A stretch of 64,000 bases of DNA from Limnohabitans sp. Rim47 (GCF_001517545.1 NZ_FBYA01000003.1:1128-65127), one strand, 5' to 3'; positions 9,549 to 19,015 are shown, numbered from the stretch's first letter. Made by a program: numbers and translations. Notes: a model not told the origin generated them from the letters alone.

Positions 9549-10850
9549 ATGACTGAAAAAGCTTTCCCCCTAGAGCCGATTGAAAAGGCCAGCATCGACG
9601 AGCTGCGCAGCCTGCAACTCAAGCGCCTGCAGCAGACGCTGCAGCATGCCTATGCCAATTCGCCGGTTTACCGTGCCAAGTTCGACGCCGCAGGCGTGCA
9701 TCCGGACGACTGCAAAACGCTGGCCGACATCGCCAAGTTCCCCTTCACCACCAAGTCGGACCTGCGCGACAGCTACCCGTTTGGCATGTTCGCCGTGCCG
9801 CGTGAAAAGTGCGCACGCATCCACGCCTCTAGTGGCACCACCGGCAAGCCCACGGTGGTGGGCTACACGCTCAAAGACATCGACACTTGGTCCACCGTCG
9901 TCGCCCGAAGCATCCGCGCAGGCGGTGCCAAGCCCGGCGACATGGTGCATATCAGCTACGGCTATGGCCTGTTCACGGGCGGCATGGGGGCGCACTATGG
10001 CGCCGAAAAGTTGGGCCTGACGGTTGTGCCTTTTGGCGGTGGCCAGACCGAGCGCCAGGTGCAGCTGATTCAGGACTTCAAGTCCAACATCATCATGGTC
10101 ACGCCCAGTTACATGCTGGCGATTGCAGACGAGTTCGAGCGTCAGGGCATCGACCCCAAGACCAGCTCACTGCGTATCGGCATCTTTGGGGCCGAGCCTT
10201 GGACCAACGACATGCGTGCCGCGATCGAAAAACGCATGAACATCGACGCAGTGGACATTTATGGCTTGTCTGAAGTGATGGGACCAGGCGTGGCCAGCGA
10301 ATGCATCGAGACCAAGGACGGACCGACCATCTGGGAAGACCATTTTTACCCCGAAATCATCCACCCCGAAACGGGCGAGCCGGTGGCCGATGGCGAGATG
10401 GGCGAGCTGGTCTTCACCAGCCTGACCAAAGAAGCACTGCCTATCATCCGTTACCGCACCCGCGACCTGACCCGCCTGCTGCCCGGTACCGCCCGCAGCA
10501 TGCGCCGCATGGAAAAAATCACCGGCCGCAGTGACGACATGATGATCATCCGGGGCGTGAATGTGTTCCCCAGCCAGATCGAAGAGCTGATCTTGAAGCG
10601 CAGTGAGCTGGCCCCGCATTACCAGTGCGTGCTGACCCGTGATGGCCCGATGGACGACTTGAAAGTGTTGATCGAAACCCGGCCCGGCGTGTCACCCGAC
10701 AGCATCGAAGCCCGTGCCGCAGCCAAGATGTTGCAGCACGAGATCAAGGTTTACATTGGCTCGAGCGTGGCGATCGAGCTCAAGGCCGAAGGCGGCGTCG
10801 AGCGCAGCCAAGGCAAGGCCAAACGCGTGGTGGATTTGCGCGGCAAGTAA
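9549..10850 (+). CDS. paaK: Phenylacetate-CoA ligase
   Basis: Activates phenylacetate to phenylacetyl-CoA with ATP, the entry step of the aerobic pathway. The 433-residue length is typical. The adenylate-forming P-loop SSGTTGKPT is at 94-102, and YGLSEVMGPG, the RYRTRDLT region and a C-terminal GRSDDMMIIRGVNVFPSQIE segment are present in family order. The ATG at 9549 has GGAG 7 nt upstream; the frame is open six codons further but without an RBS. It is followed by a hairpin terminator shared with the convergent M61 gene. Confidence 0.92.
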   Translation: MTEKAFPLEPIEKASIDELRSLQLKRLQQTLQHAYANSPVYRAKFDAAGVHPDDCKTLADIAKFPFTTKSDLRDSYPFGMFAVPREKCARIHASSGTTGKPTVVGYTLKDIDTWSTVVARSIRAGGAKPGDMVHISYGYGLFTGGMGAHYGAEKLGLTVVPFGGGQTERQVQLIQDFKSNIIMVTPSYMLAIADEFERQGIDPKTSSLRIGIFGAEPWTNDMRAAIEKRMNIDAVDIYGLSEVMGPGVASECIETKDGPTIWEDHFYPEIIHPETGEPVADGEMGELVFTSLTKEALPIIRYRTRDLTRLLPGTARSMRRMEKITGRSDDMMIIRGVNVFPSQIEELILKRSELAPHYQCVLTRDGPMDDLKVLIETRPGVSPDSIEARAAAKMLQHEIKVYIGSSVAIELKAEGGVERSQGKAKRVVDLRGK

Positions 10851-10865
10851 AGCTCGGTTAGCCGA

Positions 10866-12650
10866 TCAGACAGCGGGCCACTGGCCCGCTTTTCTTTGCG
10901 CAGGCATTGCCAGTTTCCAGCTGCTGGCCTGTGCAGGCACTTTCAGGTGCAAGCGCAGCAGGCGTTTGTCGCGCGAAACCAGCGCCACCAGTTGGTGTTC
11001 ACGGCCCATCAAGGCGGGCAGGTCGTCCAGCTTGTTCAGACGCCAGCTGCCGCCTTGGGCGCGGGCTGCCGGTGTTTCCCCCACATCCAGCCCCAGCCAT
11101 TCATCGCCCGCGGCCATCCCGGCCGCTTCGGCGGCGCTGCCACGCAGCACGCCTTTGATGTGCACGCTGCCCCCGGCTTCGCTCACGCGCAAACCCAGGC
11201 GCTGCGCCATGGTGGCGATCTCGGCACTCACTTCGATGCCTTGTCCTGACAATAAATCGCGCAGTGGCAGGTCTGCGGTGCTGTGCACCCAGGTCTGGAT
11301 TTCGGGTTGCCAGCTGCGTTTGGTGCGGGCGTGCAGTTCGTCCAGCAGGTCTTGTTCGCGCATGGGGCCGGCTTTGCAGCGTTTCCAGAGTCCACGCATC
11401 ACGGCGTCCAGCGTGTGCCCTTCTTTGCGCAAAGCCAGATCCAGGCACAGCGCCACCAGCGAGCCCTTGGTGTAGTAACTCACGGTCGCGTTGGGGGTGT
11501 TTTCGTCTTGCCGGTAGTACTTCACCCAAGCATCAAAGCTGGCCTGTGCCAACGTCTGCACGTGGCGGCCTGGGGTTTGCTGAACCTGGGCGATGGTTTT
11601 GCCCAGCAGCTTGAGATAGGTGGCATCGTCGATCAGGCCTGCGCGGCGCAGCAGCAGGTCGTCGTAATAGCTGGTGAAACCCTCGAAGAACCACAGCAGC
11701 TGTGTGTGGTTTTCTTGTGTGTAGTCGTAACGGGCAAAGGCATCGGGGCGCAGCTGCTTGACGTTCCAGGTGTGAAAGTATTCGTGGCTGATCAGACCCA
11801 GCAAGGTGGTGTAGCCCTCGTTGGTGTGCTGATTGGCAGGCTGATTTTTTTGGCGCGGCAGATCGGCTCGGTTGCAAATCAGGGCGGTGCTGTTGCGGTG
11901 TTCCAGACCGCCGTAGCCGTCGTGCACGGCATTGAGCATGAACAGGTAGTTTTTGTGCGGCGCTTTGCTGCCCGCTTGTTTGCCTGCACCGTGCCAGAAG
12001 CGGATTTCGACTTCGCAGATTTTTTGCGTGTCGGCCAATAAGCGGGTGCCATCAAATGAGGGTAGGGCTCCGGCCACCACAAAGCGGTGCGGGATGCCAC
12101 AGGCCACAAAGTGGCCGCTCCAGAATGTGCCCATCTCCACCGGGCAGTCCACCAGTTCGTCGTAGTCGGCCGCTTGGTACAAGCCAAAGCCTTTTTTGTC
12201 GGTCTTGATGGGGTTCAGGCCCGTGGCCGCTTGCCAATCGGCTTGGCCCTTGACCGGGTTCAGCTGCAGTTGGTGCGGCTGTGTTTCTTGCCCATGCACC
12301 CGCAGGCACAGGCTGGTGCCGTTGAAAAAGCCGCGCTGGCTGTCGAGCCAGGCGGTGCGGACCGAGTTGTCAAAGGCACAGACCTCGTAGCTCAGCACCA
12401 GCGGCTGGCCCGGCTTGCAGGCGATGTCCCAAGTGCATTTGTCACGTTGGGCCAATGCCAATGTGCGGCGGCCTTGTTTTGCCGTCAGGTTTTGCAGGTT
12501 TTTGGCAAACTCGCGCACCAGATAACTGCCCGGAATCCAGACCGGCAGCGACACTGTTTGCTGTGATGCGGGTTGGGTGATGGTGAGCGTCACCCTAAAC
12601 AGGTGCGCATGCAGATCGGCAGCTTCAACGCTGTAGTGGATGGCGGTCAT
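10866..12650 (-). CDS. M61 family metallopeptidase (glycyl-aminopeptidase-like) with PDZ domain
   Basis: A zinc peptidase of 594 residues. An N-terminal beta-rich domain is followed by the thermolysin-like catalytic domain with HEYFH at 289-293 (zinc ligands H289 and H293, catalytic E290) and a glutamate in FFEG near 323 as the likely third ligand. A PDZ-like domain occupies about 450-560. No obvious signal peptide is seen, so a cytoplasmic location is likely. Known M61 enzymes cleave N-terminal Gly or Ala; substrate here unknown. It is the last gene of a minus-strand run, 24 bp after the DUF3429 gene. The 3' end carries the paaK terminator hairpin within coding sequence. Confidence 0.85.
   Translation of the reverse strand: MTAIHYSVEAADLHAHLFRVTLTITQPASQQTVSLPVWIPGSYLVREFAKNLQNLTAKQGRRTLALAQRDKCTWDIACKPGQPLVLSYEVCAFDNSVRTAWLDSQRGFFNGTSLCLRVHGQETQPHQLQLNPVKGQADWQAATGLNPIKTDKKGFGLYQAADYDELVDCPVEMGTFWSGHFVACGIPHRFVVAGALPSFDGTRLLADTQKICEVEIRFWHGAGKQAGSKAPHKNYLFMLNAVHDGYGGLEHRNSTALICNRADLPRQKNQPANQHTNEGYTTLLGLISHEYFHTWNVKQLRPDAFARYDYTQENHTQLLWFFEGFTSYYDDLLLRRAGLIDDATYLKLLGKTIAQVQQTPGRHVQTLAQASFDAWVKYYRQDENTPNATVSYYTKGSLVALCLDLALRKEGHTLDAVMRGLWKRCKAGPMREQDLLDELHARTKRSWQPEIQTWVHSTADLPLRDLLSGQGIEVSAEIATMAQRLGLRVSEAGGSVHIKGVLRGSAAEAAGMAAGDEWLGLDVGETPAARAQGGSWRLNKLDDLPALMGREHQLVALVSRDKRLLRLHLKVPAQASSWKLAMPAQRKAGQWPAV
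10872..10894 (+). terminator. Rho-independent terminator after paaK
   Basis: AGCGGGCC and GGCCCGCT form an 8-bp GC stem with a 3-nt loop, followed by TTTTCTTT on the plus strand. It lies inside the last codons of the convergent M61 peptidase gene. Confidence 0.8.
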
Positions 12651-12674
12651 GCTTGTTTGGTGCGTGTTGTGGGT

Positions 12675-13133
12675 TCAGGTTGCGCCCGCGGCCAAAAAGC
12701 AGCTCATGCTGGCCACGATGGTCAACTGCAAGCGCATGGGCAACCAAGGTGCCAGGCCGGCTGCAGGCCAGGTGCGGCGGTCCATGACATAACAGCCAAT
12801 CAACACAAAGCCCAGCAGAGGCAAACCAGCAAAGGCGGGCATCATCACGGCCACCCAGGCCAGCAAGGTGGGCACCACGCCCCAAGTGAAATGGATGCGC
12901 GGTGCGCTGGGGGTGATCAGCGCATTGCGAAAACCCACGCCCCAATGGATCCCGCCCAAAAACGACACGATCACCGCGCCGTAGCTTTGCATGGACAGCG
13001 CCACATAAGGGTGAAGGTCTGGGCCGACCAGCCACAGACACAAGGCCAAAAAGACGAATGGGATCAGTCCGGCGTAGCCGAGGCGGCGAATCAAGTGCCA
13101 GGTTGGGTCTTCGGTGTGGGGTGTTTGCATCAT
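12675..13133 (-). CDS. DUF3429 family inner-membrane protein
   Basis: A small hydrophobic protein of 152 residues with about four or five predicted membrane segments. The arrangement LGYAGLIPF, SYGAVIVSFLGGIHWG and a following Trp-rich segment matches DUF3429. Function unknown. The start ATG overlaps the dsbC stop (ATGA at 13130-13133), so its translation is coupled to dsbC; that hints at a role in the envelope but does not prove one. Confidence 0.75.
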   Translation of the reverse strand: MMQTPHTEDPTWHLIRRLGYAGLIPFVFLALCLWLVGPDLHPYVALSMQSYGAVIVSFLGGIHWGVGFRNALITPSAPRIHFTWGVVPTLLAWVAVMMPAFAGLPLLGFVLIGCYVMDRRTWPAAGLAPWLPMRLQLTIVASMSCFLAAGAT

Positions 13134-13846
13134 TTGATTTCAGCCAGCATTTTTTCGACTTGGGCAATGGGCACGGCGCCCGGCAAGCGTGTGCCGTCGG
13201 CAAACAAGATCATCGGCGTGCCGGTGATGCGTTGTTTCTTGCCAAACTCCACGATGGTGTCGATCGAAGAGGCATCGCAGTTGGCGGTGGCCGGTGTGGT
13301 GCCGTTGATCATCCAGTCGTTCCAGGTTTTGGCCTTGTCTTTGGCGCACCAAATGTTGCGCGATTTGGTGCGTGAATCCTCTCCCAAAATGGGGTACAGG
13401 AAGTGGTGAATGGTCACGTTGTCCAGTTTTTGCAGGTCTTTCTCGAAGCGCTTGCAGTAGCCGCAGTTGGGGTCGGCAAACACGGCCAGTTTGCGTTTGC
13501 CGTTGCCACGCACCTGAGTGAATGCGGTTTTTAAAGGCAATTGGTCAAACGGAATGGACGAGAGTTTCTCCATGCGCTCTTCGGTCAGGTTGCGCTTTTG
13601 CTTCACGTCGATCAGCGCACCCTGAATCAAAAAGTTGCCCTCGGCATCGCTGTACATCACCTCGTTGCCCATGCGCACTTCATACAAGCCGTTCATGGGG
13701 GTTTTGCTGACCTCGTCGATTTTGGGCAGATTGGCCAAGCGCTCGCTCAGGTTTTTACGGATGGTGGCTTCTTGTGCAAAAACAAGGCTGGTGGACAAAG
13801 ATGCCAGTGCCAACAGCGACACCTGCATCAAGCGGACAAAGTTCAT
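13130..13846 (-). CDS. dsbC: Thiol:disulfide interchange protein DsbC
   Basis: A periplasmic disulfide isomerase of 238 residues. A signal peptide of about 25 residues ends in SLVFAQ, then comes the N-terminal dimerisation domain and a thioredoxin-fold domain with the active site C128-GY-C131 in DPNCGYCKRF. I chose the ATG at 13846; the frame is open further upstream but the signal peptide begins here. The downstream gene is coupled by ATGA. Maintenance of DsbC in the reduced state would need DsbD, which is not in the window. Confidence 0.9.
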   Translation of the reverse strand: MNFVRLMQVSLLALASLSTSLVFAQEATIRKNLSERLANLPKIDEVSKTPMNGLYEVRMGNEVMYSDAEGNFLIQGALIDVKQKRNLTEERMEKLSSIPFDQLPLKTAFTQVRGNGKRKLAVFADPNCGYCKRFEKDLQKLDNVTIHHFLYPILGEDSRTKSRNIWCAKDKAKTWNDWMINGTTPATANCDASSIDTIVEFGKKQRITGTPMILFADGTRLPGAVPIAQVEKMLAEIK

Positions 13847-13884
13847 GGGATTTCTTTCGGATTCAAAAACAGAGGGGCAGAGGG

Positions 13885-15054
13885 TCAACGCGAACCAGGC
13901 GCCGATTGGCCCATGGCTTGTTGCGTCATCCATTGTTTGATTGGGCCGCTGCGGTCAAAGCCCTGCATGCCCCAGTTGCGCAGGTTTTGCCAGACGGGGC
14001 CAGGCAGGGCAAACAAGCGTTGCAGTCCGTCTGTCACCAGCCCCATGGCCTGCACATCGGCTTGGCGGGCGCGCTCGTAGCGGCGCAGCAGTTTCAGGTC
14101 GTGCAGTGGCCGCCAAAATTCTTTGGCCCGGATCACGCGCACCAGCTCGGCCACATCGGCCAGGCCCATGTTCAGGCCTTGGCCCGCCAGCGGGTGCACA
14201 GTGTGGGCGGCATCACCAGCCAGGGCAAAAGATTGTTTGGCGGAGCCAGGCATGGCGCCGATCCAGCGCTTGGCGCGGGCCAGTTGCAGCGGCCATACCG
14301 CACGCGATGCCGACAATTGCATGTCTCCCAAAGCGTGCCCGCATGCTTGGGCCAGCGCGGCGGAAAAGTCTTCCGGGGGCAGTGACATCAACTCTTGGGC
14401 TCGCAGCGGGTGGACCGACCAGACCAAGGCCACCTCGTGCCCGCCGTCATGTCCGCCCATGGGCAATAAAGCCAGAATTTCGGCCTGGGCTTCCGACATG
14501 CCGGGCACTTGGCTCCAGCCAAACCATTGCCGTGCGATGCCCTGGTGCGCTTGTTCGCACACCAAGCGGGTCGCCACGGCATGCTGCTCGTAATGCGTGA
14601 TGTCAAAGCCCACCCCTAGCTCGGCCCGGGTTTGGCTGGCGCGGCCTTCGCAGACCACGGTGAGCGGCGCGGCCACAGGGGCATTGACCACTTGAATGTG
14701 GGGCTGAAACTGCACGGCCTGGGCCAGCCGGTCTTGCAGCACCGGCACGTCCACCATCCAGTTGAGCTCACCCACGCCGAGCGCGTTTGCGCCAAAGTTC
14801 AGCTGGCCGCCATGATCGCCCCACACCTGCATTTGGTGTACGGGCGTGACCGCAGGGCTTTCTGGCCAGCAGCGCAGGTCTTGCAATAAAGCCATGGCCG
14901 CGCCGTTGAGCGAATAAGCCCGTACGTCAGCGGCGGTCTCTGGGGCGGGGGCCTCGACCAAGGCCACGTTCAGTTGTTCACGGGCCAGCAACAAGGCCAA
15001 AGTGCGGCCCACAATGCCGGCACCACGGATGCAAATATCGGGAGGGTTTGCCAT
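13885..15054 (-). CDS. UbiH/UbiF-family FAD-dependent hydroxylase (ubiquinone biosynthesis)
   Basis: A flavoprotein monooxygenase of 389 residues. The dinucleotide-binding fingerprint GAGIVG is at 11-16 and the second FAD motif GDAAHTVHPLAGQGLNMG lies near residue 290, with the typical UbiH/COQ6 continuation. Such enzymes hydroxylate the ubiquinone ring; which carbon is attacked cannot be told from sequence alone. The ATG at 15054 was chosen over an upstream in-frame ATG because it places the FAD fingerprint at the N-terminus as in the family. Its stop lies 38 bp before the dsbC start. Confidence 0.8.
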   Translation of the reverse strand: MANPPDICIRGAGIVGRTLALLLAREQLNVALVEAPAPETAADVRAYSLNGAAMALLQDLRCWPESPAVTPVHQMQVWGDHGGQLNFGANALGVGELNWMVDVPVLQDRLAQAVQFQPHIQVVNAPVAAPLTVVCEGRASQTRAELGVGFDITHYEQHAVATRLVCEQAHQGIARQWFGWSQVPGMSEAQAEILALLPMGGHDGGHEVALVWSVHPLRAQELMSLPPEDFSAALAQACGHALGDMQLSASRAVWPLQLARAKRWIGAMPGSAKQSFALAGDAAHTVHPLAGQGLNMGLADVAELVRVIRAKEFWRPLHDLKLLRRYERARQADVQAMGLVTDGLQRLFALPGPVWQNLRNWGMQGFDRSGPIKQWMTQQAMGQSAPGSR

Positions 15055-15145
15055 GTCCGCATTGTAGGTGGCCCACCGGTGCAAACCCAGCCGTTAAAAT
15101 CGCCGGTTAATTCAAGAATTTCTCCCGAATCACCGAAAGTCTTCC

Positions 15146-16237
15146 ATGAGCCTCAAATGCGGCATCGTGGGTTTGCCCAACGTGGGCAAATCCACCCTTT
15201 TTAACGCCCTGACCAAAGCCGGTATTGCGGCTGAAAACTATCCTTTTTGCACCATCGAGCCCAACACGGGCGTGGTCGAAGTGCCCGATCCGCGCTTGCA
15301 GCAGTTGGCCGAAATCATCACCCCAGAGCGCATCGTGCCTGCCATTGTCGAGTTTGTGGACATTGCGGGCTTGGTGGCCGGTGCCAGCACGGGCGAAGGC
15401 TTGGGCAACAAGTTTTTGGCCCACATCCGCGAAACCGATGCCATCGTCAACGTGGTGCGCTGCTTTGAAGATGACAACGTGATCCACGTCGCCAACAAGG
15501 TGGATCCGATTGCCGACATCGAGGTCATCCAGACCGAGTTGTGCCTGGCCGACTTGGCAGCGGTCGAAAAAACCCTGCACCGCGTGAGCAAGACCGCACG
15601 CTCGGGTGACAAAGAGTCCATTAAACAGGTGGCGATTTTGGAAAAGTGCCAAGCCGCCCTGAACGACACTCAGCCGGTGCGCACGATTGACTTCAGCAAG
15701 GAAGAACGCGCCCAGTTGCAGCAGTTTTTCTTGATCACGGCCAAGCCTGCCATGTTCGTGGCCAACGTGTCTGAAGACGGCTTTGAGAACAACCCTTTCC
15801 TGGACCGCCTCAAGGCCTTTGCCGCCAAGCAAAACGCGCCCGTGGTGGCCATCTGCGCCAAGATCGAAGCCGAGTTGTCCGAGATGGACGACGCCGACCG
15901 CCTGGAATTCTTGAAGGAAATTGGCCAGGACGAGCCCGGCCTGAACCGCCTGATCCGCTCGGCTTACACCCTGCTGGGCCTGCAAACCTATTTCACTGCT
16001 GGCGTGAAAGAAGTCCGTGCCTGGACCATCCATGTGGGTGACACCGGCCCGCAAGCTGCTGGCGTGATCCACACCGACTTTGAAAAAGGCTACATCCGCG
16101 CCCAGACCATCGCGTTTGACGACTTCATTGCCTTCAAGGGCGAGCAAGGGGCCAAAGACGCGGGCAAGATGCGCGCCGAAGGCAAGGACTACGTGGTCAA
16201 AGATGGCGATGTGATGAACTTCTTGTTCAGCTCTTGA
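15146..16237 (+). CDS. ychF: Redox-regulated ribosome-associated ATPase YchF (Obg-like ATPase)
   Basis: A TRAFAC P-loop protein of 363 residues, the usual length. The P-loop GLPNVGKS is at 9-16, the G3 motif DIAGL lies near residue 70, and a C-terminal TGS domain ends in VVKDGDVMNFLFSS. The canonical NKxD is replaced, as expected for this ATP-preferring family. It is a single gene closed by a clear terminator. YchF acts on ribosomes and stress responses; the exact role is not settled. Confidence 0.95.
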   Translation: MSLKCGIVGLPNVGKSTLFNALTKAGIAAENYPFCTIEPNTGVVEVPDPRLQQLAEIITPERIVPAIVEFVDIAGLVAGASTGEGLGNKFLAHIRETDAIVNVVRCFEDDNVIHVANKVDPIADIEVIQTELCLADLAAVEKTLHRVSKTARSGDKESIKQVAILEKCQAALNDTQPVRTIDFSKEERAQLQQFFLITAKPAMFVANVSEDGFENNPFLDRLKAFAAKQNAPVVAICAKIEAELSEMDDADRLEFLKEIGQDEPGLNRLIRSAYTLLGLQTYFTAGVKEVRAWTIHVGDTGPQAAGVIHTDFEKGYIRAQTIAFDDFIAFKGEQGAKDAGKMRAEGKDYVVKDGDVMNFLFSS

Positions 16238-16266
16238 TTCAGCTCCTGCTTCAGCCCCGCCCCGCC

Positions 16267-16296
16267 AAAAACCGCTCTAAGTGAGCGGTTTTTTTG
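16267..16296 (+). terminator. Rho-independent terminator after ychF
   Basis: ACCGCTC and GAGCGGT pair around a 5-nt loop and are followed by a run of T, with A residues on the opposite flank. Confidence 0.9.
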
Positions 16297-16475
16297 TGGG
16301 TGAACGGGACTGCTGGTATCCAGCCAACCCAGAATGCCATGCGGATTTTGTCGCTGTCTCGCAAGCATCAGCATCATGGGCATGTGTCCGGCTTGCGGAC
16401 ATTACACTTCGCCTTTTGTGGCAAGCCATAGCGGCTTGACCCGTAATCTGCGACCAGTTGAGACAGGTGTTTCAT

Positions 16476-16508
16476 GCTTGTGCTCATGCTCGTGCTCGTG
16501 CTCGTGCT
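16476..16508. repeat. Hexanucleotide microsatellite in the ychF-aldolase intergenic region
   Basis: Five hexamers of type GCTYRT (three perfect GCTCGT copies) run from 16476 to 16505. This lies in the 324-bp gap after ychF, about 55 bp before the aldolase start. The rest of that gap holds the ychF terminator and no recognisable gene. Reading through the repeat would give an alternating Leu-Val or His-Glu peptide, which I regard as chance. Confidence 0.8.
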
Positions 16509-16560
16509 GAACGTTGTCACTGGTGAGCGACATAAAAATCACACACCCGAAGGAGTTGCC

Positions 16561-17349
16561 ATGGTCGAAAACGGATTTCTGAAAATTGAATCGATGCAGC
16601 CGCGTTGCACACCCGCAGAATGGCAGGCCCGTGTCGACTTGGCCGCTTGTTACCGTCTGGTGGCCATTTACGGCATGTCCGACATGATGGCCAACCACAT
16701 TTCGTCTCGGGTGCCCGGCGAGGACGGGGCCTTTCTTATCAATGCCTACGGCATGATGTACGAAGAAATCACCGCCTCCAGCCTGATCAAGATCGACCAC
16801 GATGGCAACATCTTGTCCACGCCTGATTTCGGCGATTTGAACTACGGCATCAACAAGGCCGGTTATGTCATCCACAGCGCGGTGCATGCAGCCAGACCCG
16901 AGGTGGATTGTGTGATCCACACGCACAGCTGGGCCTCGATGGCGGTGTCTTCGCTCGAATGCGGCTTGTTGCCCATCACGCAAACCGCGATGCGTTTCCT
17001 CAAGATCGGCTACCACGACTACCAGGGCGTGGTGCTGAATCTGGACGAGCAAGCCTCGTTGGTGCAAGACTTGGGGCAGGGCGAAGCCCTGATTTTGCGC
17101 AACCACGGCGCACTCACCGTGGGGCGCAGCGTGGGTGAGGCCTTCAATTGGATGCACCGTTTGGAGTTGGCATGTCACGCCCAGCTGGCGGCCATGGGCT
17201 GCAACACCCCGTTTGTCAAAGTGGCGCCGGATGTGCTGGAAGAAACCTGGAACAACTACCAGCCCAGCACCCGCAGGCCCTACGGCCTGATGGAGTGGCC
17301 AGCCTTGCTGCGCAAGCTAGATCGCATGGACCCGAGCTACAAGACTTGA
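16561..17349 (+). CDS. Class II aldolase/adducin family protein
   Basis: A zinc-dependent aldolase-type domain of 262 residues. The metal site HTHSW (His pair near 118-120), a further HG in RNHGALTVG and the N-terminal ANHISSRVPG are all in family order. Such enzymes cleave or isomerise sugar phosphates or act as decarboxylases; the substrate is not evident. AAGGAG lies 5 nt before the ATG at 16561. A 2-hydroxyacid dehydrogenase gene follows after 8 bp, so the pair may process one small hydroxyacid. Confidence 0.8.
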   Translation: MVENGFLKIESMQPRCTPAEWQARVDLAACYRLVAIYGMSDMMANHISSRVPGEDGAFLINAYGMMYEEITASSLIKIDHDGNILSTPDFGDLNYGINKAGYVIHSAVHAARPEVDCVIHTHSWASMAVSSLECGLLPITQTAMRFLKIGYHDYQGVVLNLDEQASLVQDLGQGEALILRNHGALTVGRSVGEAFNWMHRLELACHAQLAAMGCNTPFVKVAPDVLEETWNNYQPSTRRPYGLMEWPALLRKLDRMDPSYKT

Positions 17350-17357
17350 GGCCTCCG

Positions 17358-18377
17358 TTGAACCGACAACACCCCCAACCCTTGCGCATCCTGATGTCGA
17401 AGCCCAGCATGGCGCAACTGGGCGAAGCGGTGGCTGAGATCATGGGCGCACAGCCTTATGAGTTGCTGGCGCTTGATGCCGCGGTGGCTTCGAAGCGCAC
17501 CGACGCCGATCTGGCCTTCATCTCGCGCGAGGTCACGGGCGCCTCGACCAAGCACGAAATTCACCCGGCTCTGCAGCAGGTGTATGACTTGTTGCGCCAA
17601 TCGCCAGGCTTGCAGTGGGTGCACATTCACTCGGCTGGAGCAGATCGTCAGATTTACTTGGACTTGCGCGCCAGGGGGGTACAAATCGCCACCTCATCCG
17701 GGGCTAACGCGCAAGTTGTGGCGACCATGGCTTTGGCGGGGCTGTTGGCTCTGGCGCGGCGTTTTCCGATGCTGTGGGCCGAGCAACAGGCGCAGCAATG
17801 GATACCCATGCTCGGTGAGCGTACGCCTCGCGACCTGCCGGGTCAGACGGCCACCATCGTCGGCTGGGGGCCCATTGGCCAAAAGCTCAGCAGTTTGTTG
17901 CAGGCGTTGGGGCTCAAGGTGGTGGCGGTGCGCCAGCATGCAGGGCCGCAAAGCCCGTTACAGGCCGATGCCGTGGAGCGGGTTACTTTTGAGCAGCTGC
18001 AGCAGGTGTTGCCCCGCACCGATTGGTTGATTCTGGCGTGCCCTTTGACCGACAAAACCCGCCAACTGGTCAACGTGCATGCGTTGGCCGCCTTGCCCAA
18101 AGGGGCACATTTGATCAATGTGGCGCGTGGTGAGGTGGTTGACCAGTCTGCTTTGGTTGCAGCCCTGCAAAGCGGGCACCTGGGCGGTGCGTTTCTGGAC
18201 GTGTTTCAGCATGAACCCTTGCAGCGTGACTCACCGCTGTGGGCCATGCCGCAGGTCATGGTCACGCCCCATGCCGCGGGACATTCGGACGGCAACGAAA
18301 AACGGGTCAGTCAGATGTTTTTGGACAACTTGCGCCGATTTGCATCGGGGCAAGCGCTGCACCACGTGGTGCGCTGA
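17358..18377 (+). CDS. D-isomer-specific 2-hydroxyacid dehydrogenase (NAD-binding)
   Basis: A dehydrogenase of 339 residues of the glyoxylate/hydroxypyruvate reductase type. The Rossmann motif is GWGPIG; the catalytic triad is visible as Arg in NVARGEVVD, Glu in FQHEPL and His in TPHAAGHS. The start is uncertain: TTG at 17358 has GAGG 6 nt upstream and keeps the first beta strand RILMSKP intact, so I prefer it to ATG at 17394, which would cut that strand and has no RBS. It probably reduces or oxidises a small 2-hydroxyacid together with the preceding aldolase-like protein. Confidence 0.8.
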   Translation: MNRQHPQPLRILMSKPSMAQLGEAVAEIMGAQPYELLALDAAVASKRTDADLAFISREVTGASTKHEIHPALQQVYDLLRQSPGLQWVHIHSAGADRQIYLDLRARGVQIATSSGANAQVVATMALAGLLALARRFPMLWAEQQAQQWIPMLGERTPRDLPGQTATIVGWGPIGQKLSSLLQALGLKVVAVRQHAGPQSPLQADAVERVTFEQLQQVLPRTDWLILACPLTDKTRQLVNVHALAALPKGAHLINVARGEVVDQSALVAALQSGHLGGAFLDVFQHEPLQRDSPLWAMPQVMVTPHAAGHSDGNEKRVSQMFLDNLRRFASGQALHHVVR

Positions 18378-18389
18378 CAGCGCTTGTAA

Positions 18390-18860
18390 CTATCCGGGGA
18401 ACACCCACAGCAGCAATGCCGTCATGACCAGATAGCGCACGAATTTACCAGTGGCCATGTACAAGGTGCAAGGCCAAAACGGCATCTTGAGCCAACCCGC
18501 CACGGCACAAATCGGGTCGCCCACCACCGGCAACCACGACAGCAGGCAAGCTTTGGGACCGAGTTTTTCAAGCCATTTCAGGGCCTGCCGGTCTGAGCTG
18601 GATTGTTTCCAACGGTCCACCGCTTGGTGCGTGCCCCAGCCCATCCACCAGCTGAGCATGCCGCCCAAAGTGTTGCCCGCAGTGGCCACCCCAATGACGG
18701 GCCAGAACAGTTCGGGGTTGAGTTTGACCAAGCCAAACACGGCGGGCTCGGAGCCCATGGGCAGCAAGGTGGCCGAGATGAAAGACACCACAAACACGGT
18801 GCCGAGGCCGTGCTGTGGCAAAGCCAGCCATTGCAGCAATTGATTGAGCCAAATTTCCAT
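18390..18860 (-). CDS. YqaA-like (DedA-related) inner-membrane protein
   Basis: A hydrophobic protein of 156 residues with about four membrane segments. The motif set SATLLPMGSEP, GNTLGGMLSWWMG and LLSWLPVVGDPICAVAG matches the SNARE-associated/YqaA branch of the DedA superfamily. Function unknown; DedA relatives take part in lipid carrier flipping. I chose the ATG at 18860 (MEIWLNQ); an upstream ATG at 18917 would add a charged stretch not typical of the family. It is convergent with the dehydrogenase gene. Confidence 0.75.
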   Translation of the reverse strand: MEIWLNQLLQWLALPQHGLGTVFVVSFISATLLPMGSEPAVFGLVKLNPELFWPVIGVATAGNTLGGMLSWWMGWGTHQAVDRWKQSSSDRQALKWLEKLGPKACLLSWLPVVGDPICAVAGWLKMPFWPCTLYMATGKFVRYLVMTALLLWVFPG

Positions 18861-19015
18861 CAGACTCAGTGTAGCGGGGTGCACAAGGCGTTGAGCGATG
18901 GGGCGTTTGCGCTGCATCAGCGCTTAGCACATTCACATGTCAGCTGCTGAAATATTAAGCAATTACAATCGTACCTCCTATTCAGGCACCCCCCACATTC
19001 CAGCATCTACCAGTC

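Noticed and set aside
16402..17178. Minus-strand frame with a His-Glu repeat
   Set aside because: It is the antisense of the hexanucleotide repeat and the aldolase gene.
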